57,838 bases of DNA from Tersicoccus phoenicis (GCF_001968835.1 NZ_MRDE01000050.1:1-57838), one strand, 5' to 3'. Shown: positions 26,169-35,980, counted from the first letter of the stretch. Made by a program: numbers and translations. Notes: generated by a model from the letters alone, not told the origin.

Positions 26169-27736
26169 GCGATCACGACGACCGCAACCGCGGCCGCGAC
26201 GAGAACGACGCGAGCGACGACATGGGCGACGACGAGCTGACGCCCGAGGAGCGGGACGCCGGTCAGATGCGGGACCTGCTGGGATTGGAGGACGCCGACG
26301 TCGTCGGGGACCCCTTCGCCGTGGACGACTCGGACACCGGGTCGGCGCTGCCGACCGATCAGGACACCACGGCCGCGGACGAGTTCTCCGTGGCCAGCGT
26401 CTACGCCGAGCTGCTCGCCCGGGCGCCGGAGAACAAAATGGAGCCGCGGCTGGACCCGCTGCGTCGGGCCGTCGAGATCCTGGGCGACCCGCACCGCGTG
26501 GCCCCGGTCATCCACGTCACCGGCACCAACGGCAAGACGTCGACCGCCCGGATCATCGAGTCGGTGCTGCTGGCGCACGACCTGCGCACCGGCCGGTACA
26601 CCAGCCCCCACCTGACCTCGGTCACCGAGCGGATCAGTATCGACGGGGCGCCCGTCTCCGATGAGACGTTCGTGCGGGTCTGGGACGAGGTGCGGCCGTA
26701 CCTGCAGATCGTCGACGGGGAGCTGACCGACGCCGGCCAGCCCCGGCTGACGTACTTCGAGTGTCTGACGATCCTGGCGTTCGCGGTGTTCGCCGACACG
26801 CCGGTCGACGTCGTCGTGCTCGAGGTCGGCATCGGCGGCAGCTGGGACGCGACGAACGTGGCCGACGGCGTGGTCAGCGTCATCACCCCCATCTCCCTGG
26901 ACCACACCGACGTCCTCGGCGACACGATCGAGGAGATCGCGGACACGAAGGCGGGCATCATCAAACGCGGTGGCTTCCTGGTCAGCGCGGCCCAGCCGGT
27001 CGAGGCGGCCGAGATCCTGCTGGCCCGGGCGCAGGACGTCGGCGCCCAGTACCGGTTCGAGGGCATCGAGTTCGGCGTCGAGTCCCGGAACGTGGCCGTC
27101 GGCGGCCAGCAGCTGACCATCAACGGCCTGGCGGCACGGTACGAGGATCTCGTCCTGCCGCTGCACGGCGAGCACCAGGCGGAGAACGCGGCGGTCGCCG
27201 TCGCCGCCGTCGAGGCGTTCCTCGGCGCGGGGGAGAAGGAACTGAACGTCGAGCTCGTGCGGGAGGGCTTCGCCGCCGTCCGCTCCCCGGGCCGACTGGA
27301 GACCGTCCGCACCGACCCGCCCGTCGTCGTCGACGCCGCCCACAACCCGGCCGGCATCGCCGCGACCGTCACGGCCCTGCGGGAGGCGTTCGCGTTCTCC
27401 CGCGCCGTCGTCGTGCTCGGGGTGCTGGTGGAGAAGGACGCCGAGGGTATCCTGGCCGCGCTGCGGGACGCGTTCGCGGACATGCCGGTCACCGTGGTGG
27501 TGACCCGGTCGTCCTCGCCGCGCGCCATCGAACCGACCGAGCTGGCCGAGCTGGCGCAGACCTGGTTCGCGGAGGAAGCGGTAGTGGTCGAGGAGTCCCT
27601 GGACAACGCGCTCGCCACGGGCATCCAGCTCGCCGACGACCCGCAGCAGTTCGACGGGCTGGTCCTGGTCACCGGGTCCATCACCCTGATCGCCGAGGCC
27701 CGCATCCTGCTGGGCGCCCGAGGAGACGAGAGATGA
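26165..27736 (+). CDS. folC: Bifunctional dihydrofolate / folylpolyglutamate synthase
   Basis: Adds glutamate to dihydropteroate and to folates, 523 residues. ATG 26165 overlaps the ileS stop (ATGA). The ATP-binding [10 protein letters not shown] (about residues 118-127) and the Mur-ligase-like pattern [16 protein letters not shown] are intact, as are [11 protein letters not shown] and the C-terminal DAAHNPAGI. The first ~75 residues form an acidic low-complexity extension ([20 protein letters not shown]) that is not part of the fold. The ileS-folC-DUF4233-ndk order is common in Micrococcales; here ndk is separated by other genes. Confidence 0.95.
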   Translation: MSDHDDRNRGRDENDASDDMGDDELTPEERDAGQMRDLLGLEDADVVGDPFAVDDSDTGSALPTDQDTTAADEFSVASVYAELLARAPENKMEPRLDPLRRAVEILGDPHRVAPVIHVTGTNGKTSTARIIESVLLAHDLRTGRYTSPHLTSVTERISIDGAPVSDETFVRVWDEVRPYLQIVDGELTDAGQPRLTYFECLTILAFAVFADTPVDVVVLEVGIGGSWDATNVADGVVSVITPISLDHTDVLGDTIEEIADTKAGIIKRGGFLVSAAQPVEAAEILLARAQDVGAQYRFEGIEFGVESRNVAVGGQQLTINGLAARYEDLVLPLHGEHQAENAAVAVAAVEAFLGAGEKELNVELVREGFAAVRSPGRLETVRTDPPVVVDAAHNPAGIAATVTALREAFAFSRAVVVLGVLVEKDAEGILAALRDAFADMPVTVVVTRSSSPRAIEPTELAELAQTWFAEEAVVVEESLDNALATGIQLADDPQQFDGLVLVTGSITLIAEARILLGARGDER

Positions 27737-28173
27737 GCACCGCGTCGCAGCCCGGCGAGCCCCGGCCCGGATCGGCGGGGCGGTCGACGAAGGAACGCTC
27801 CACGAAGGTGATGTTCGCTTCCGTCGTGCTGGTCACCGAGGCGTTCATCGTGTTCTTCGCGACCCTGGTCGGATACGGCCTGCTCCGGAACCTGCCGACC
27901 GCCGCGGTGCTGGGCGTCGGCGTCGTGCTCGCCGTCCTGCTGCTGGCCACCTGCGCGGTGCTCACCCGCCGTGGCGGCTTCGCCGTGGGCTGGGTGCTGC
28001 AGGTGCTCGTGCTCGCCACCGGGTTCTTCGTGCCGATGATGTTCGTCGTCGGTGTCCTGTGTGTGGCCGCGTGGTGGTACGGGCTGCGGGCCGGCGGTCG
28101 GGTGGACCGGGAGAACCGGCAGCGAGCGCGGGAGCAACAGGAGTGGGAACGGCAGCACCCGCTGCCGGAGTGA
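27733..28173 (+). CDS. DUF4233 membrane protein
   Basis: 146 residues from ATG 27733, overlapping folC by 4 bp. Four hydrophobic helices span about residues 28-50, 55-73, 80-98 and 100-118. The start KVMFASVVLVTEAFIVFFATLVGYGL is characteristic of DUF4233, which almost always follows folC in actinobacteria. The tail is charged (RENRQRAREQQEWERQ) and probably cytoplasmic. Function unknown. Confidence 0.85.
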   Translation: MSTASQPGEPRPGSAGRSTKERSTKVMFASVVLVTEAFIVFFATLVGYGLLRNLPTAAVLGVGVVLAVLLLATCAVLTRRGGFAVGWVLQVLVLATGFFVPMMFVVGVLCVAAWWYGLRAGGRVDRENRQRAREQQEWERQHPLPE

Positions 28174-28213
28174 GGACGCGAACGGCGGCGTTCCCGCTCC
28201 CGATGAAGCCTCC

Positions 28214-29740
28214 TCAGGCCGGGAAGCGCCGCCGAAGGGCCGCATGCACCGCGCCCGGCGTGGGGCCGGCACTACTCGACACGGCACCGGCGTCGTCCGC
28301 TGAAACACCGCTTGCCTCCCCCCTGCCCGCGGCGGCGACGGCGTCGTCCGCCAGGTGCAGGATCGCGCGGGCGCCCGCACCGATCCGGGGGAGCGGCCCG
28401 GTGAGGGTCAGCACGTCCCGGGCGAGGAGCACCTCGATGGCGAGGAGGTCGTCGAGCAGGCTCAGGGCGTCCTCGGTCTTGTCCACGGACAGCGGCGCCG
28501 ACGTCGCGTGGTCCTCCACGCCGAGGTCGAGGGGCGGGGAATCGAGGGTGGCCGGGGCGGCGAGCAGCTTGAGCTCAGCGAGGGCCGCGGCCGCCGCGTA
28601 ACGCAACTGCAGGCCGGGCGCGGGCTCGTCCGACGGCGGGCCGCCGGAAGCCACGGCCGTCATGGCCGCCTCCCACAGGTGACTCATCCGCCGGTCGCTG
28701 AGCTGCCCCACGTGGGCGATGGCGATCCGCAGCGCGTCCAGCCCGATCGCCATCACCATCGGGTGGAAGTTGCCGGTGCTGATCATCGTCCGGCTCTGCA
28801 GATCGACCAGCGGATTGTCGCTGGCGGCGTTCAGCTCCACCTCCACCGCGGCCGCAACCACCGCGAGCTGGTCCCGCAGCGCTCCGTGCACCTGGGGCAC
28901 GACCCGGAAGGACAGCGCGTCCTGGACGGAGTGCGGCCCGTCCGGATCGAGCAACCGGCTGCCGGTCAGCTCGGTGCGCAGGTGATCGGCCGCCGCGATC
29001 TGCCCGGGGTAGGGCTTGGCCGCGGCCACGACGGGCAAGGTGATGGAGGGGTTGGCGTCGGTGGCCTCCATGGACAGCGCGACGGCGGTGTCAGCCGCCG
29101 GGACGGTGCGCTCGGCGTGCTCGATCACGAGGGCGGCGGCGCCCACGGACACGGCGTTGGAAGAGATCAGCGCGAGCCCGTCCTTGCCCTCGAGCCGGAG
29201 CGGGGCGATGCCGGCTCGGCGCAGCGCCTCTGCGCCGGGCAGCTCGACGCCGTCGTGCTCGGCGCGTCCGCTCCCGACGGCGACCTGCGCCACCCAGGCG
29301 AGCTGACCCAGGTCGCCGGCGCCGACGGAGGCGATGCGGGGCAGCACCGGGTGGACCCCGGCGTTGAGCATGGCGGTCAGCGTGTCCGCGACCGCCGGGC
29401 TCGCACCGGACCCGCCGCGGGCGATGCCGTTGAGCCGGACGGCGAGCGCGGCCCGGACATGGCTGGTGCTCAGCGGAGGACCGAAGCCGCCGGCGTGGGA
29501 GCGGATCAACCACTCCTGCTGCCGGGTGACCTGCTCGGCCGAGACGCGGGTGTCCTTGCCGTGGCCGACCTGGGTGGTCAGCCCGTACACCGCCTCCCCG
29601 GTGTCGAGCACGTGGTCCACCACCGCGCGGGCGGCGGCGATCCGCCCACGTGCGTCGGGAGCAAGGTGCACCCGCTCGCCGTGCACCACGGCCAGGAGCT
29701 CGCGCAGGGACATCGGTGCGGCCGAGATGGTGACTGCCAT
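28214..29740 (-). CDS. HAL/PAL-like protein with altered MIO active site
   Basis: 508-residue member of the histidine/aromatic amino acid ammonia-lyase superfamily; ATG 29740 follows GGAGAG. Family landmarks are seen: RSHAGGFGPPL, LNAASDNPLVD and VEDHATSAPL. Several catalytic positions differ from working lyases. The Ala-Ser-Gly triad that cyclises to the MIO group is reduced to SVGAGDL (residues 138-144), with the Ser absent. The YGxNTGFG loop reads YGLTTQVGHG, the NGTQ region reads SSNAVS, and the second catalytic Tyr in QDPYSLR is replaced (QDALSFR). Deamination by the normal mechanism is therefore doubtful; the true activity is unknown. No hut genes lie nearby, and the gene stands alone on the minus strand. 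Confidence 0.8.
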   Translation of the reverse strand: MAVTISAAPMSLRELLAVVHGERVHLAPDARGRIAAARAVVDHVLDTGEAVYGLTTQVGHGKDTRVSAEQVTRQQEWLIRSHAGGFGPPLSTSHVRAALAVRLNGIARGGSGASPAVADTLTAMLNAGVHPVLPRIASVGAGDLGQLAWVAQVAVGSGRAEHDGVELPGAEALRRAGIAPLRLEGKDGLALISSNAVSVGAAALVIEHAERTVPAADTAVALSMEATDANPSITLPVVAAAKPYPGQIAAADHLRTELTGSRLLDPDGPHSVQDALSFRVVPQVHGALRDQLAVVAAAVEVELNAASDNPLVDLQSRTMISTGNFHPMVMAIGLDALRIAIAHVGQLSDRRMSHLWEAAMTAVASGGPPSDEPAPGLQLRYAAAAALAELKLLAAPATLDSPPLDLGVEDHATSAPLSVDKTEDALSLLDDLLAIEVLLARDVLTLTGPLPRIGAGARAILHLADDAVAAAGRGEASGVSADDAGAVSSSAGPTPGAVHAALRRRFPA

Positions 29741-29845
29741 GGCTTCTCTCCCGGAACTGGGGTGAACAGGAGAAGACTGATGCTGGTGTCAGCATCTCAC
29801 GCTGCAGCGATGGCGTTCCGGCTTCGATGGCGCCAGAATGGCGTT

Positions 29846-30076
29846 GTGCCTAGCGTGCAGATCAAGGACGTTCCCGAGGCGACTCACGCGGTTCTCCGCC
29901 AACGAGCCGCGGCCGCGCATCAGTCCCTCCAGGAATACCTCCGGTCGCGGCTGATCGACGAGGCCAGTCGACCAACCCTGGAGGATGTTCTGGCTCGGGC
30001 CGGGGGCCGCGCCGGTGGTTCAGCTCCGTTCTCCGACACGGTCCGCGCTGTGCGGGATGACCGTGATCGTCGTTGA
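29846..30076 (+). CDS. VapB/FitA-like antitoxin
   Basis: 76-residue protein from GTG 29846, beginning PSVQIKDVPEATHAVLRQRAAAAHQSLQEYLRSRL, the ribbon-helix-helix pattern of FitA-type antitoxins (beta-strand, then two helices). The C-terminal part, with TLEDVLARAG, is the toxin-binding region. A VapC reading frame starts inside its 3' end (ATG 30057), the usual toxin overlap, but that toxin gene is broken. No strong ribosome binding site. The antitoxin may persist as an orphan or a regulator of other VapC proteins. Confidence 0.75.
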   Translation: MPSVQIKDVPEATHAVLRQRAAAAHQSLQEYLRSRLIDEASRPTLEDVLARAGGRAGGSAPFSDTVRAVRDDRDRR

Positions 30077-30172
30077 CGCCAGTGTGCTCGCACCGCGCTC
30101 GCCGATGACGATACGGACGGCGATCGCGCACGTGCCAGGTTGGTCGGGCCCGCGCTGCGGGATCGAGACCAT
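30057..30172 (+). pseudogene. Truncated, frameshifted VapC (PIN domain) toxin remnant
   Basis: ATG 30057 overlaps the antitoxin end by 20 bp. The frame reads [13 protein letters not shown], the first strand and catalytic Asp of a PIN domain, then breaks. Shifting by one base near 30095 restores [20 protein letters not shown], clear PIN-domain sequence, until about 30172, after which similarity stops. Only the first ~38 of an expected ~130 residues remain. One missing base plus a 3' deletion explain the loss. Confidence 0.75.
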
Positions 30173-30283
30173 CGGCGCCGTGTGATCGCGCTCGCATTCC
30201 GGCCGCCGTCGGCCCACGTAGAGTTAGGGCCGGAATTCCACCGGGCACGTGTCCGGTGGCACGCGGCACGGAATGGAGTGAAT

Positions 30284-30700
30284 GTGGCTGTCGAACGCAC
30301 CCTCGTCCTGGTCAAGCCCGACGGCGTCTCGCGCGGTCTGAGCGGGGCCATCCTGGCCCGGGTGGAGGCGAAGGGCTACACGCTCACCGACCTCAGGCTC
30401 GTGACCGCCGACCGGGCGATGCTCGAGCAGCACTACGAGGAACACGTCGGCAAGCCGTTCTACGAGCCGCTGGTCGAGTTCATGCTCTCCGGCCCGATCG
30501 TCGCCGCGGTCTTCGAGGGGCAGGGCGTCATCGCCGGCTTCCGGTCGCTGGCCGGGACCACGGACCCGACGACGGCGGCACCGGGCACCATCCGCGGCGA
30601 CCTCGGGCGCGACTGGGGCCTGAAGGTGCAGCAGAACCTGGTGCACGGCTCCGACTCGCCCGAGTCCGCCGAACGCGAACTCGGCATCTGGTTCGGCTGA
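30284..30700 (+). CDS. ndk: Nucleoside diphosphate kinase
   Basis: Transfers the gamma phosphate between nucleoside triphosphates and diphosphates, 138 residues. GTG 30284 with GGAG at 30275-30278 gives [15 protein letters not shown]. The catalytic histidine is H121 in [20 protein letters not shown], the family signature. K11 and the [10 protein letters not shown] strand are conserved. The frame upstream is open but unrelated (it crosses the vapC remnant). Confidence 0.96.
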   Translation: MAVERTLVLVKPDGVSRGLSGAILARVEAKGYTLTDLRLVTADRAMLEQHYEEHVGKPFYEPLVEFMLSGPIVAAVFEGQGVIAGFRSLAGTTDPTTAAPGTIRGDLGRDWGLKVQQNLVHGSDSPESAERELGIWFG

Positions 30701-30772
30701 GCCGCCGCAGCCGCCGTCGCTGAGCCGCCGCACCCGCCGTCGCTGAGCCGCCGTCGCTGAGCCGCCGGGCCA
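30699..30772 (+). repeat. Short tandem repeats between ndk and the VKOR gene
   Basis: Four imperfect copies of TGAGCCGCCG with CCGCCGTCGC between them fill the gap between convergent ndk and the VKOR gene. The third and fourth copies are closer together than the first two. Confidence 0.85.
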
Positions 30773-30806
30773 GCGGTCTGTCGCGTGAGTCTGGGCCCGG
30801 CGCCCG

Positions 30807-31490
30807 TCAGCGGACGAACAGTCCCGCGAAGCGCAGGAAGATCGAGGCGATCACCCCGATGGCGAGCAGAACGGCGATCGGCCACGCGGCGTCCTGCGCG
30901 ATCGCCGCGACGCGCGGGGAGGCCGGGATGACCCCGTGACTGAGGTTGCGCACCGTCGTGTGCACGAACAGCACGATCATCACGGCCCACACGATCATGC
31001 AGTAGATACACAGGGCGCCGATCACGTAGACCGCCTGGAACCACAGCCACACGCAGAAGATGAAACCGAGCGCGACCGCGGCGTTCAGCGTCAACCAGTA
31101 CCAGCGGGCGAACCGGGCGCCGGAGAGCAGCGACGCGCCGACCGTGATGATGATCGCGAACGAGACGATCCCGATCAGCGGGTTCGGGAACCCGAACAGT
31201 TGGGCCTGCCAGGACTTCATCACGGTGCCGCAGGAGATCAGCGGGTTGATGTCGCAGCTGGTGACGCGGTTCGGGTCCTTCAGGAGAGCGAACTCCTCGA
31301 GCACCAACTCGCCCGCCGCGAGGAACCCGATGACGCCGCCGACGATGTACATCCAGCCGAACTGGACCCGCCGGCAGAGCCGGGGCATCGCCCGGTCGAC
31401 GTCGTCGCGCACACCGTCGTCGCGCTCGTCGTCGTGCGCGCCGTTGCGATCGCTGCCGGCGGAGTGCCGCGTGTGAGAGTCTGACTTCAC
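30807..31490 (-). CDS. Vitamin K epoxide reductase family membrane protein
   Basis: Quinone-linked membrane oxidoreductase that regenerates a DsbA-like partner in oxidative protein folding; actinobacteria use VKOR in place of DsbB. GTG 31490 is chosen (AGGA 9 bp upstream); further upstream the frame has no family character. The 227-residue protein has four to five helices. The loop cysteines are in CDINPLISCGTV, and the active-site CXXC is CIYC in the later helix. The N-terminal ~45 residues are charged. It diverges from rne across a 493-bp gap. Confidence 0.88.
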   Translation of the reverse strand: MKSDSHTRHSAGSDRNGAHDDERDDGVRDDVDRAMPRLCRRVQFGWMYIVGGVIGFLAAGELVLEEFALLKDPNRVTSCDINPLISCGTVMKSWQAQLFGFPNPLIGIVSFAIIITVGASLLSGARFARWYWLTLNAAVALGFIFCVWLWFQAVYVIGALCIYCMIVWAVMIVLFVHTTVRNLSHGVIPASPRVAAIAQDAAWPIAVLLAIGVIASIFLRFAGLFVR

Positions 31491-31983
31491 GGAAGGGATC
31501 CTGACTGATCGGTGACGGCCGGCGGGCTGCTGCCGGTGCGTCCGCGCTCGTGCACGGCGGTGCGGTGCTGATTCTAGCGAAGGCGTCTGTTCACCGCCCG
31601 ACGGGCGTCGCGCGTGCCGCCGGTCCCGCCCGGACCGGATGTGAGAGAATGACCGGGATCGGCTCGCGGTCCACAACGGCGGGTCGGTCCGGCAACAATC
31701 GGTGTGGAGGCCGACGCTGGTGTCCTGGACACCGGCGTCGACGTCGCCAGAACGCGACCGACCCGACGGCGAGGCGAGCGGTACCCGCCCTTCGCCCGTC
31801 GGGTACACGCGCCGCCACCCGGACGTTGACGGCCTGAGCGTGCGGCAGCGCCCCTTTCGCGGCGCCACCGCTCAGGTGAGCAACTCAAGTTTCCGGCCGC
31901 CGGGGAACCGCCCGGTGAGGCCGGTCAAGTCGCCTCGGGGCGCCGGTTGTGGACGGAGTGCCGGGGCTGGAGTACAGCTGAAT
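31491..31983. other. 493-bp divergent region between VKOR and rne
   Basis: No gene is supported. On the minus strand TAGAAT (31576-31571) is a likely -10 for the VKOR gene. On the plus strand GAGAAT near 31645 could serve rne, which would give rne a leader of more than 300 nt. The rne reading frame is open through most of this region but encodes no conserved sequence. Confidence 0.5.
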
Positions 31984-34900
31984 ATGACTATGGACAACAC
32001 TGGTTCCGTCACGGAACCGGAGCAGACGCCCGAATCGTCGACCACCGCCGCCGGTGAGACCACCGACGACACCTCGACCGGATCCGTCGCCGAGGAGCCG
32101 GCCACGAAGCCCGCCCGCCGGCGCAGCAGTCGGCGCACCACGCCGACCACCGCCACGGACGGCGCGACGGCGGAGGAGGTCACCACCGCGGAGACGGCGA
32201 GTCCGGCGCAGACCACGGTCGACGGGCCCGTTCCCTCCACCGCTGAGGATCGGGCCGAGGCCGCCACGAGCACCGCCGAGGGCGGGGACGTTTCCGCGGC
32301 CGCGGAGGACACGGACGACCACGTCGCGCAGAAGGCGGCCTCCCGGAGCACGGGTGCCCGTGCCCGCACCACTGGCACCCGGACTACTGGCAGCCGGACG
32401 AGCAGCACCCGAACGAGCAGCCGGAAGAAGGCGGCCGAGGCAGGCGAGGCTCCCGCCGAGGCGGCTGCGCCGAACGAGGCCGACGCGGCTGCAGCTCCGG
32501 CCGGGGACGAGACGCCCACGGTCGGCGAACAGAGTGCCGTCGAGGCCCCCGCGGAGACCGCCGAGGATCGGGCGGAGGCCGCATCGGCGGCAGCCGAAAC
32601 CCCCGCGGCCGCCGAGCCGGAGGCTGTGGAGGAGACCCCGACCGAGGACGCCGCTACCGCCGCGGAGGCCGTCGAGCCCGATGCCGCGGCACAGACCCCG
32701 ACCGGGAACGGCGCGTCTGAGGACACCGGCCCCGAAGCCGCCGAGCCCGCGCCGTCGCCGATGTCGCTGCTGTTCCAGGCGCCGGACCTGGACCAGCTGC
32801 AGGAACAGGTGCGGGCCCGGGCGCAGAGCCGCAAGGCCCAGACCGCCGAGGCCCACGAGATCGAGGAAACCGAGGACACCGACGACGACGGCGAGGGCGA
32901 TGACGGCGACGGCCGCGGTCGGAGCCGTCGGGGTGGTCGCCGGGGCCGCGGTCGCGGCCGCAGCAGCTCTGGCGGGTCCGACTCGACGGACGAGGCGAGC
33001 ACGGCCGCCGACGCGGACAGCACGACCGAGAACGAGACCGGGGCCGAGACCGCCGAGCGGACCGGCGACCGGAGCGCCGCGAAGGACGAGGACACCGGCG
33101 AGACGTCGTCGAGGCGTCGTCGTCGTCGCCGTCGTGGCGACGCCGACCTCGAGCTGACCGGTGGCGAGGACGACGACCCGCCGAACACCGTCACCCGCGT
33201 CCGCGCGCCGCGGTCCCGGGCGGAGGCACCCAGCAACAAGGTCACCTCCGTCAAGGGATCGACCCGGCTGGAGGCCAAGCGGCAGCGTCGCCGGGAGTCC
33301 CGCGAGACCGGGCGCCGTCGGCACGGCATCACCGAGGCGGAGTTCCTGGCCCGCCGGGAGTCGGTCGACCGGCAGATGATCGTCCGGCAGGTCGAGGAGC
33401 GGATCCAGATCGGCGTGCTGGAGGACGGCGTGCTGGCCGAGCACTTCGTGTCCAAGACGCAGCAGGACTCCCTGATCGGCAACGTCTACCTCGGCAAGGT
33501 GCAGAACGTGCTGCCCTCGATGGAGGCGGCGTTCATCGACATCGGGCGCGGCCGCAACGCCGTGCTGTACGCCGGCGAGGTCAACTGGAACGCGCCCGGG
33601 CTGGAGGGCCAGCCGCGCCGCATCGAGGTGGCCCTGAAGTCCGGCGACCCGGTGCTCGTGCAGGTCACGAAGGACCCGATCGGCCACAAGGGCGCCCGGC
33701 TGACCAGCCAGATCTCCCTGCCCGGCCGGTTCCTGGTCTACGTGCCGGGCGGGTCGATGACCGGCATCTCCCGCAAGCTGCCGGACAACGAGCGCCAGCG
33801 GCTGAAGAAGATCCTCAAGGACCGGCTGCCCGAAGGTGCCGGCGTCATCGTGCGCACCGCGGCGGAAGGGGCCAGCGAGGAGGAGCTGACCAACGACATC
33901 AACCGGCTGCGCGCCCAGTGGGAAGGCATCCAGCAGACCGCGCAGGCGCCGAAGACCCTCGCCCCCCAGATGCTCTACGCGGAGCCGGACCTGACCATCA
34001 AGGTGGTCCGGGACGTGTTCAACGAGGATTTCTCCAAGCTGATCGTCTCCGGCGAGCACGCCTGGGACACCATCGAGGCCTACGTCACCTACGTCGCGCC
34101 GGACCTGCTCTCCCGGCTGGAGAAGTGGGAGAAGGACGAGGACCTGTTCACCGCGTCGCGCATCGACGAGCAGATCGCCAAGGCGCTGGACCGCAAGGTC
34201 TTCCTGCCCTCCGGCGGCTCCCTGGTGATCGACCGCACCGAGGCGATGACCGTCGTCGACGTCAACACCGGCCGGTTCACCGGTTCGGGGGGCAACCTCG
34301 AGGAGACCGTCACCAAGAACAACCTCGAGGCGGCCGAGGAGATCGTCCGGCAGCTGCGGCTGCGCGACATCGGCGGGATCATCGTCATCGACTTCATCGA
34401 CATGGTGCTCGAGGCGAACCGGGACCTCGTGCTGCGCCGGCTGGTCGAATGCCTCGGCCGGGACCGGACGAAGCACCAGGTCGCCGAGGTCACCTCGCTC
34501 GGACTCGTGCAGATGACCCGGAAGCGGATGGGTACCGGCCTGCTCGAGGTGTTCTCCGAGAGTTGCGAGGCCTGTGGCGGACGCGGCATCATCACGCACG
34601 GCGAGCCGGTCGAGCACCGTCGACACGCCGGCGGCGGCAATGGCGGCGGTGGCAACGGAAACGGCGGGTCCGGCAACGGCTCGGGTAACGGGCCCGGCAG
34701 GAGCGAGAAGAAGCGGAACCGCCGGTCCTCCTCCGAGGGGGCGGCCGAGCCGGCCGCGCCGGCGCCGACGCAGGACCCTGAGGCCGCCGAGCGAGCGGCC
34801 AAGGCCCGCGCCGCGATGGGGAACATCGCCAAGGCGCTGCACCCGACGGACGAGCACGGTGAGCACGGTGAGACGGCGGAGGCCGCTCCGGCGGCGTCCG

Positions 34901-35877
34901 CCGAGATGATCCCGGCCGAGGCGTCAACCGCGGGACCGTCGGCCGGGCCTGGGGAGCACGTCTCCGGGGCCGAGGGGGAAGCGCGACCGAGCCGCCGGGA
35001 CCGCCGTCGTCGTGGCCGGGGCCGGAAGCGGCGCGAGATCGCGGAGAACGCCCCGGCGGAGACTCCGTCGGACGACGGGAGCGCCGCAGGTCACGCAGAG
35101 CCCGGCGGCGACGTCGAGTTGACCCTCAACGGTGAGCGGGTGACCGTCCCGCACGGACACCGGGCTTCCAGTGGTGACGGCGATCTCACGCTCGATTCGC
35201 TCAGTCGCGCGTTCGACGCGGCCGGGTCCGGCCGGGGAGCACGGCAGCCGGATGACGCCGTCGCCTCGGCCGTGCGGAACGCCCTGCTCGCCGCCGACGC
35301 CGCCGACGACGGTGAGGTCGGCGACGACGTCGTCGCCGTCGAGGATGTCGCGGTCCGGGCGATCGACGCGGCCGCTGCCGGCGCCGACGCGACCGACCCC
35401 GGTGCCGACGTCGACCCGGCCGGTACCGGTCGAGCCGACGCCGTGGCCGCCGCGGCCTTCCCCGCCGAGACGCCCACCGGTGCCCCGGCCGAGGAGCCCG
35501 CCCGGCCGCGCCGACGGTCGCGGCGCGCCGCGAGCAGCGGGGTGGGGGACGCGTCGACCATCACGGTCGTGGACACCGCCACCCGCGCCGACACCGAGCC
35601 GGCCGCCGTGTTCTCCTCCGCAGACGCCGCGACCCGGGGCCGTGCCGACCAGCACGGACAGGAGCCGAGCCGCGAACCGGCGGCCGCGCCCACCGTGCTC
35701 GGCGTCGGTGTCTCCGCGGCGGACCTCGCACGGCCGGACGAGGAACCGGCCAGCGGCGCGGGCGAATCCAGCGGCCAGAACAAGTCCCATGGTGAGGACG
35801 GGTCGAACGGCGCGGACGGAACGGAACAGACGCACGGCCCGGCGACGGACGGCGGGGAGGTCGCCAGCGTCGAGTGA
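31984..35877 (+). CDS. rne: Ribonuclease E/G
   Basis: Endoribonuclease of rRNA and mRNA processing, 1297 residues. ATG 31984 is preceded by GGAG at a rather long distance. Residues 1-~430 are acidic, Ala/Glu/Thr-rich low complexity with short basic patches ([23 protein letters not shown]). The conserved core starts at ~460 with the S1 domain (VEERIQIGVLEDGVLAEHF, GNVYLGKVQNVLPSMEAAFIDIG). The DNase I-like catalytic region follows with VVDVNTGRFTG (~757) and IVIDFIDM (~799), then the Zn-link CEACGGRG (~861). The C-terminal ~420 residues are again disordered, Ala/Asp/Gly-rich with RRDRRRRGRGRKRR. Both arms probably bind RNA and degradosome partners, as in mycobacteria. Confidence 0.95.
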   Translation: MTMDNTGSVTEPEQTPESSTTAAGETTDDTSTGSVAEEPATKPARRRSSRRTTPTTATDGATAEEVTTAETASPAQTTVDGPVPSTAEDRAEAATSTAEGGDVSAAAEDTDDHVAQKAASRSTGARARTTGTRTTGSRTSSTRTSSRKKAAEAGEAPAEAAAPNEADAAAAPAGDETPTVGEQSAVEAPAETAEDRAEAASAAAETPAAAEPEAVEETPTEDAATAAEAVEPDAAAQTPTGNGASEDTGPEAAEPAPSPMSLLFQAPDLDQLQEQVRARAQSRKAQTAEAHEIEETEDTDDDGEGDDGDGRGRSRRGGRRGRGRGRSSSGGSDSTDEASTAADADSTTENETGAETAERTGDRSAAKDEDTGETSSRRRRRRRRGDADLELTGGEDDDPPNTVTRVRAPRSRAEAPSNKVTSVKGSTRLEAKRQRRRESRETGRRRHGITEAEFLARRESVDRQMIVRQVEERIQIGVLEDGVLAEHFVSKTQQDSLIGNVYLGKVQNVLPSMEAAFIDIGRGRNAVLYAGEVNWNAPGLEGQPRRIEVALKSGDPVLVQVTKDPIGHKGARLTSQISLPGRFLVYVPGGSMTGISRKLPDNERQRLKKILKDRLPEGAGVIVRTAAEGASEEELTNDINRLRAQWEGIQQTAQAPKTLAPQMLYAEPDLTIKVVRDVFNEDFSKLIVSGEHAWDTIEAYVTYVAPDLLSRLEKWEKDEDLFTASRIDEQIAKALDRKVFLPSGGSLVIDRTEAMTVVDVNTGRFTGSGGNLEETVTKNNLEAAEEIVRQLRLRDIGGIIVIDFIDMVLEANRDLVLRRLVECLGRDRTKHQVAEVTSLGLVQMTRKRMGTGLLEVFSESCEACGGRGIITHGEPVEHRRHAGGGNGGGGNGNGGSGNGSGNGPGRSEKKRNRRSSSEGAAEPAAPAPTQDPEAAERAAKARAAMGNIAKALHPTDEHGEHGETAEAAPAASAEMIPAEASTAGPSAGPGEHVSGAEGEARPSRRDRRRRGRGRKRREIAENAPAETPSDDGSAAGHAEPGGDVELTLNGERVTVPHGHRASSGDGDLTLDSLSRAFDAAGSGRGARQPDDAVASAVRNALLAADAADDGEVGDDVVAVEDVAVRAIDAAAAGADATDPGADVDPAGTGRADAVAAAAFPAETPTGAPAEEPARPRRRSRRAASSGVGDASTITVVDTATRADTEPAAVFSSADAATRGRADQHGQEPSREPAAAPTVLGVGVSAADLARPDEEPASGAGESSGQNKSHGEDGSNGADGTEQTHGPATDGGEVASVE

Positions 35878-35900
35878 GCCGGCGCTGATACGCTGCCACC

Positions 35901-35977
35901 AGTGACACGGGGTGCCCCCAGCGGGCTGAGATGACACCCGTCGAACCTGATCTAGTTAGAACTAGCGAAGGGATGTC
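35901..35977 (+). promoter_or_regulatory. TPP riboswitch (THI element)
   Basis: Contains the hallmark GGGCTGAGATGACACCCG, then GAACCTGATCTAGTTAGAAC and AGCGAAGGGATG. The ribosome binding site of thiM (GAAGGGA, 35968-35974) is itself the 3' end of the aptamer, so binding of thiamine pyrophosphate should hide it directly; no separate expression platform or terminator is present. Confidence 0.96.
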
Positions 35978-35980
35978 GCC

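Noticed and set aside
31885-34866. 993-codon minus-strand frame opposite rne
   Set aside because: Antisense shadow of the low-complexity and core parts of RNase E/G, with no family motifs.
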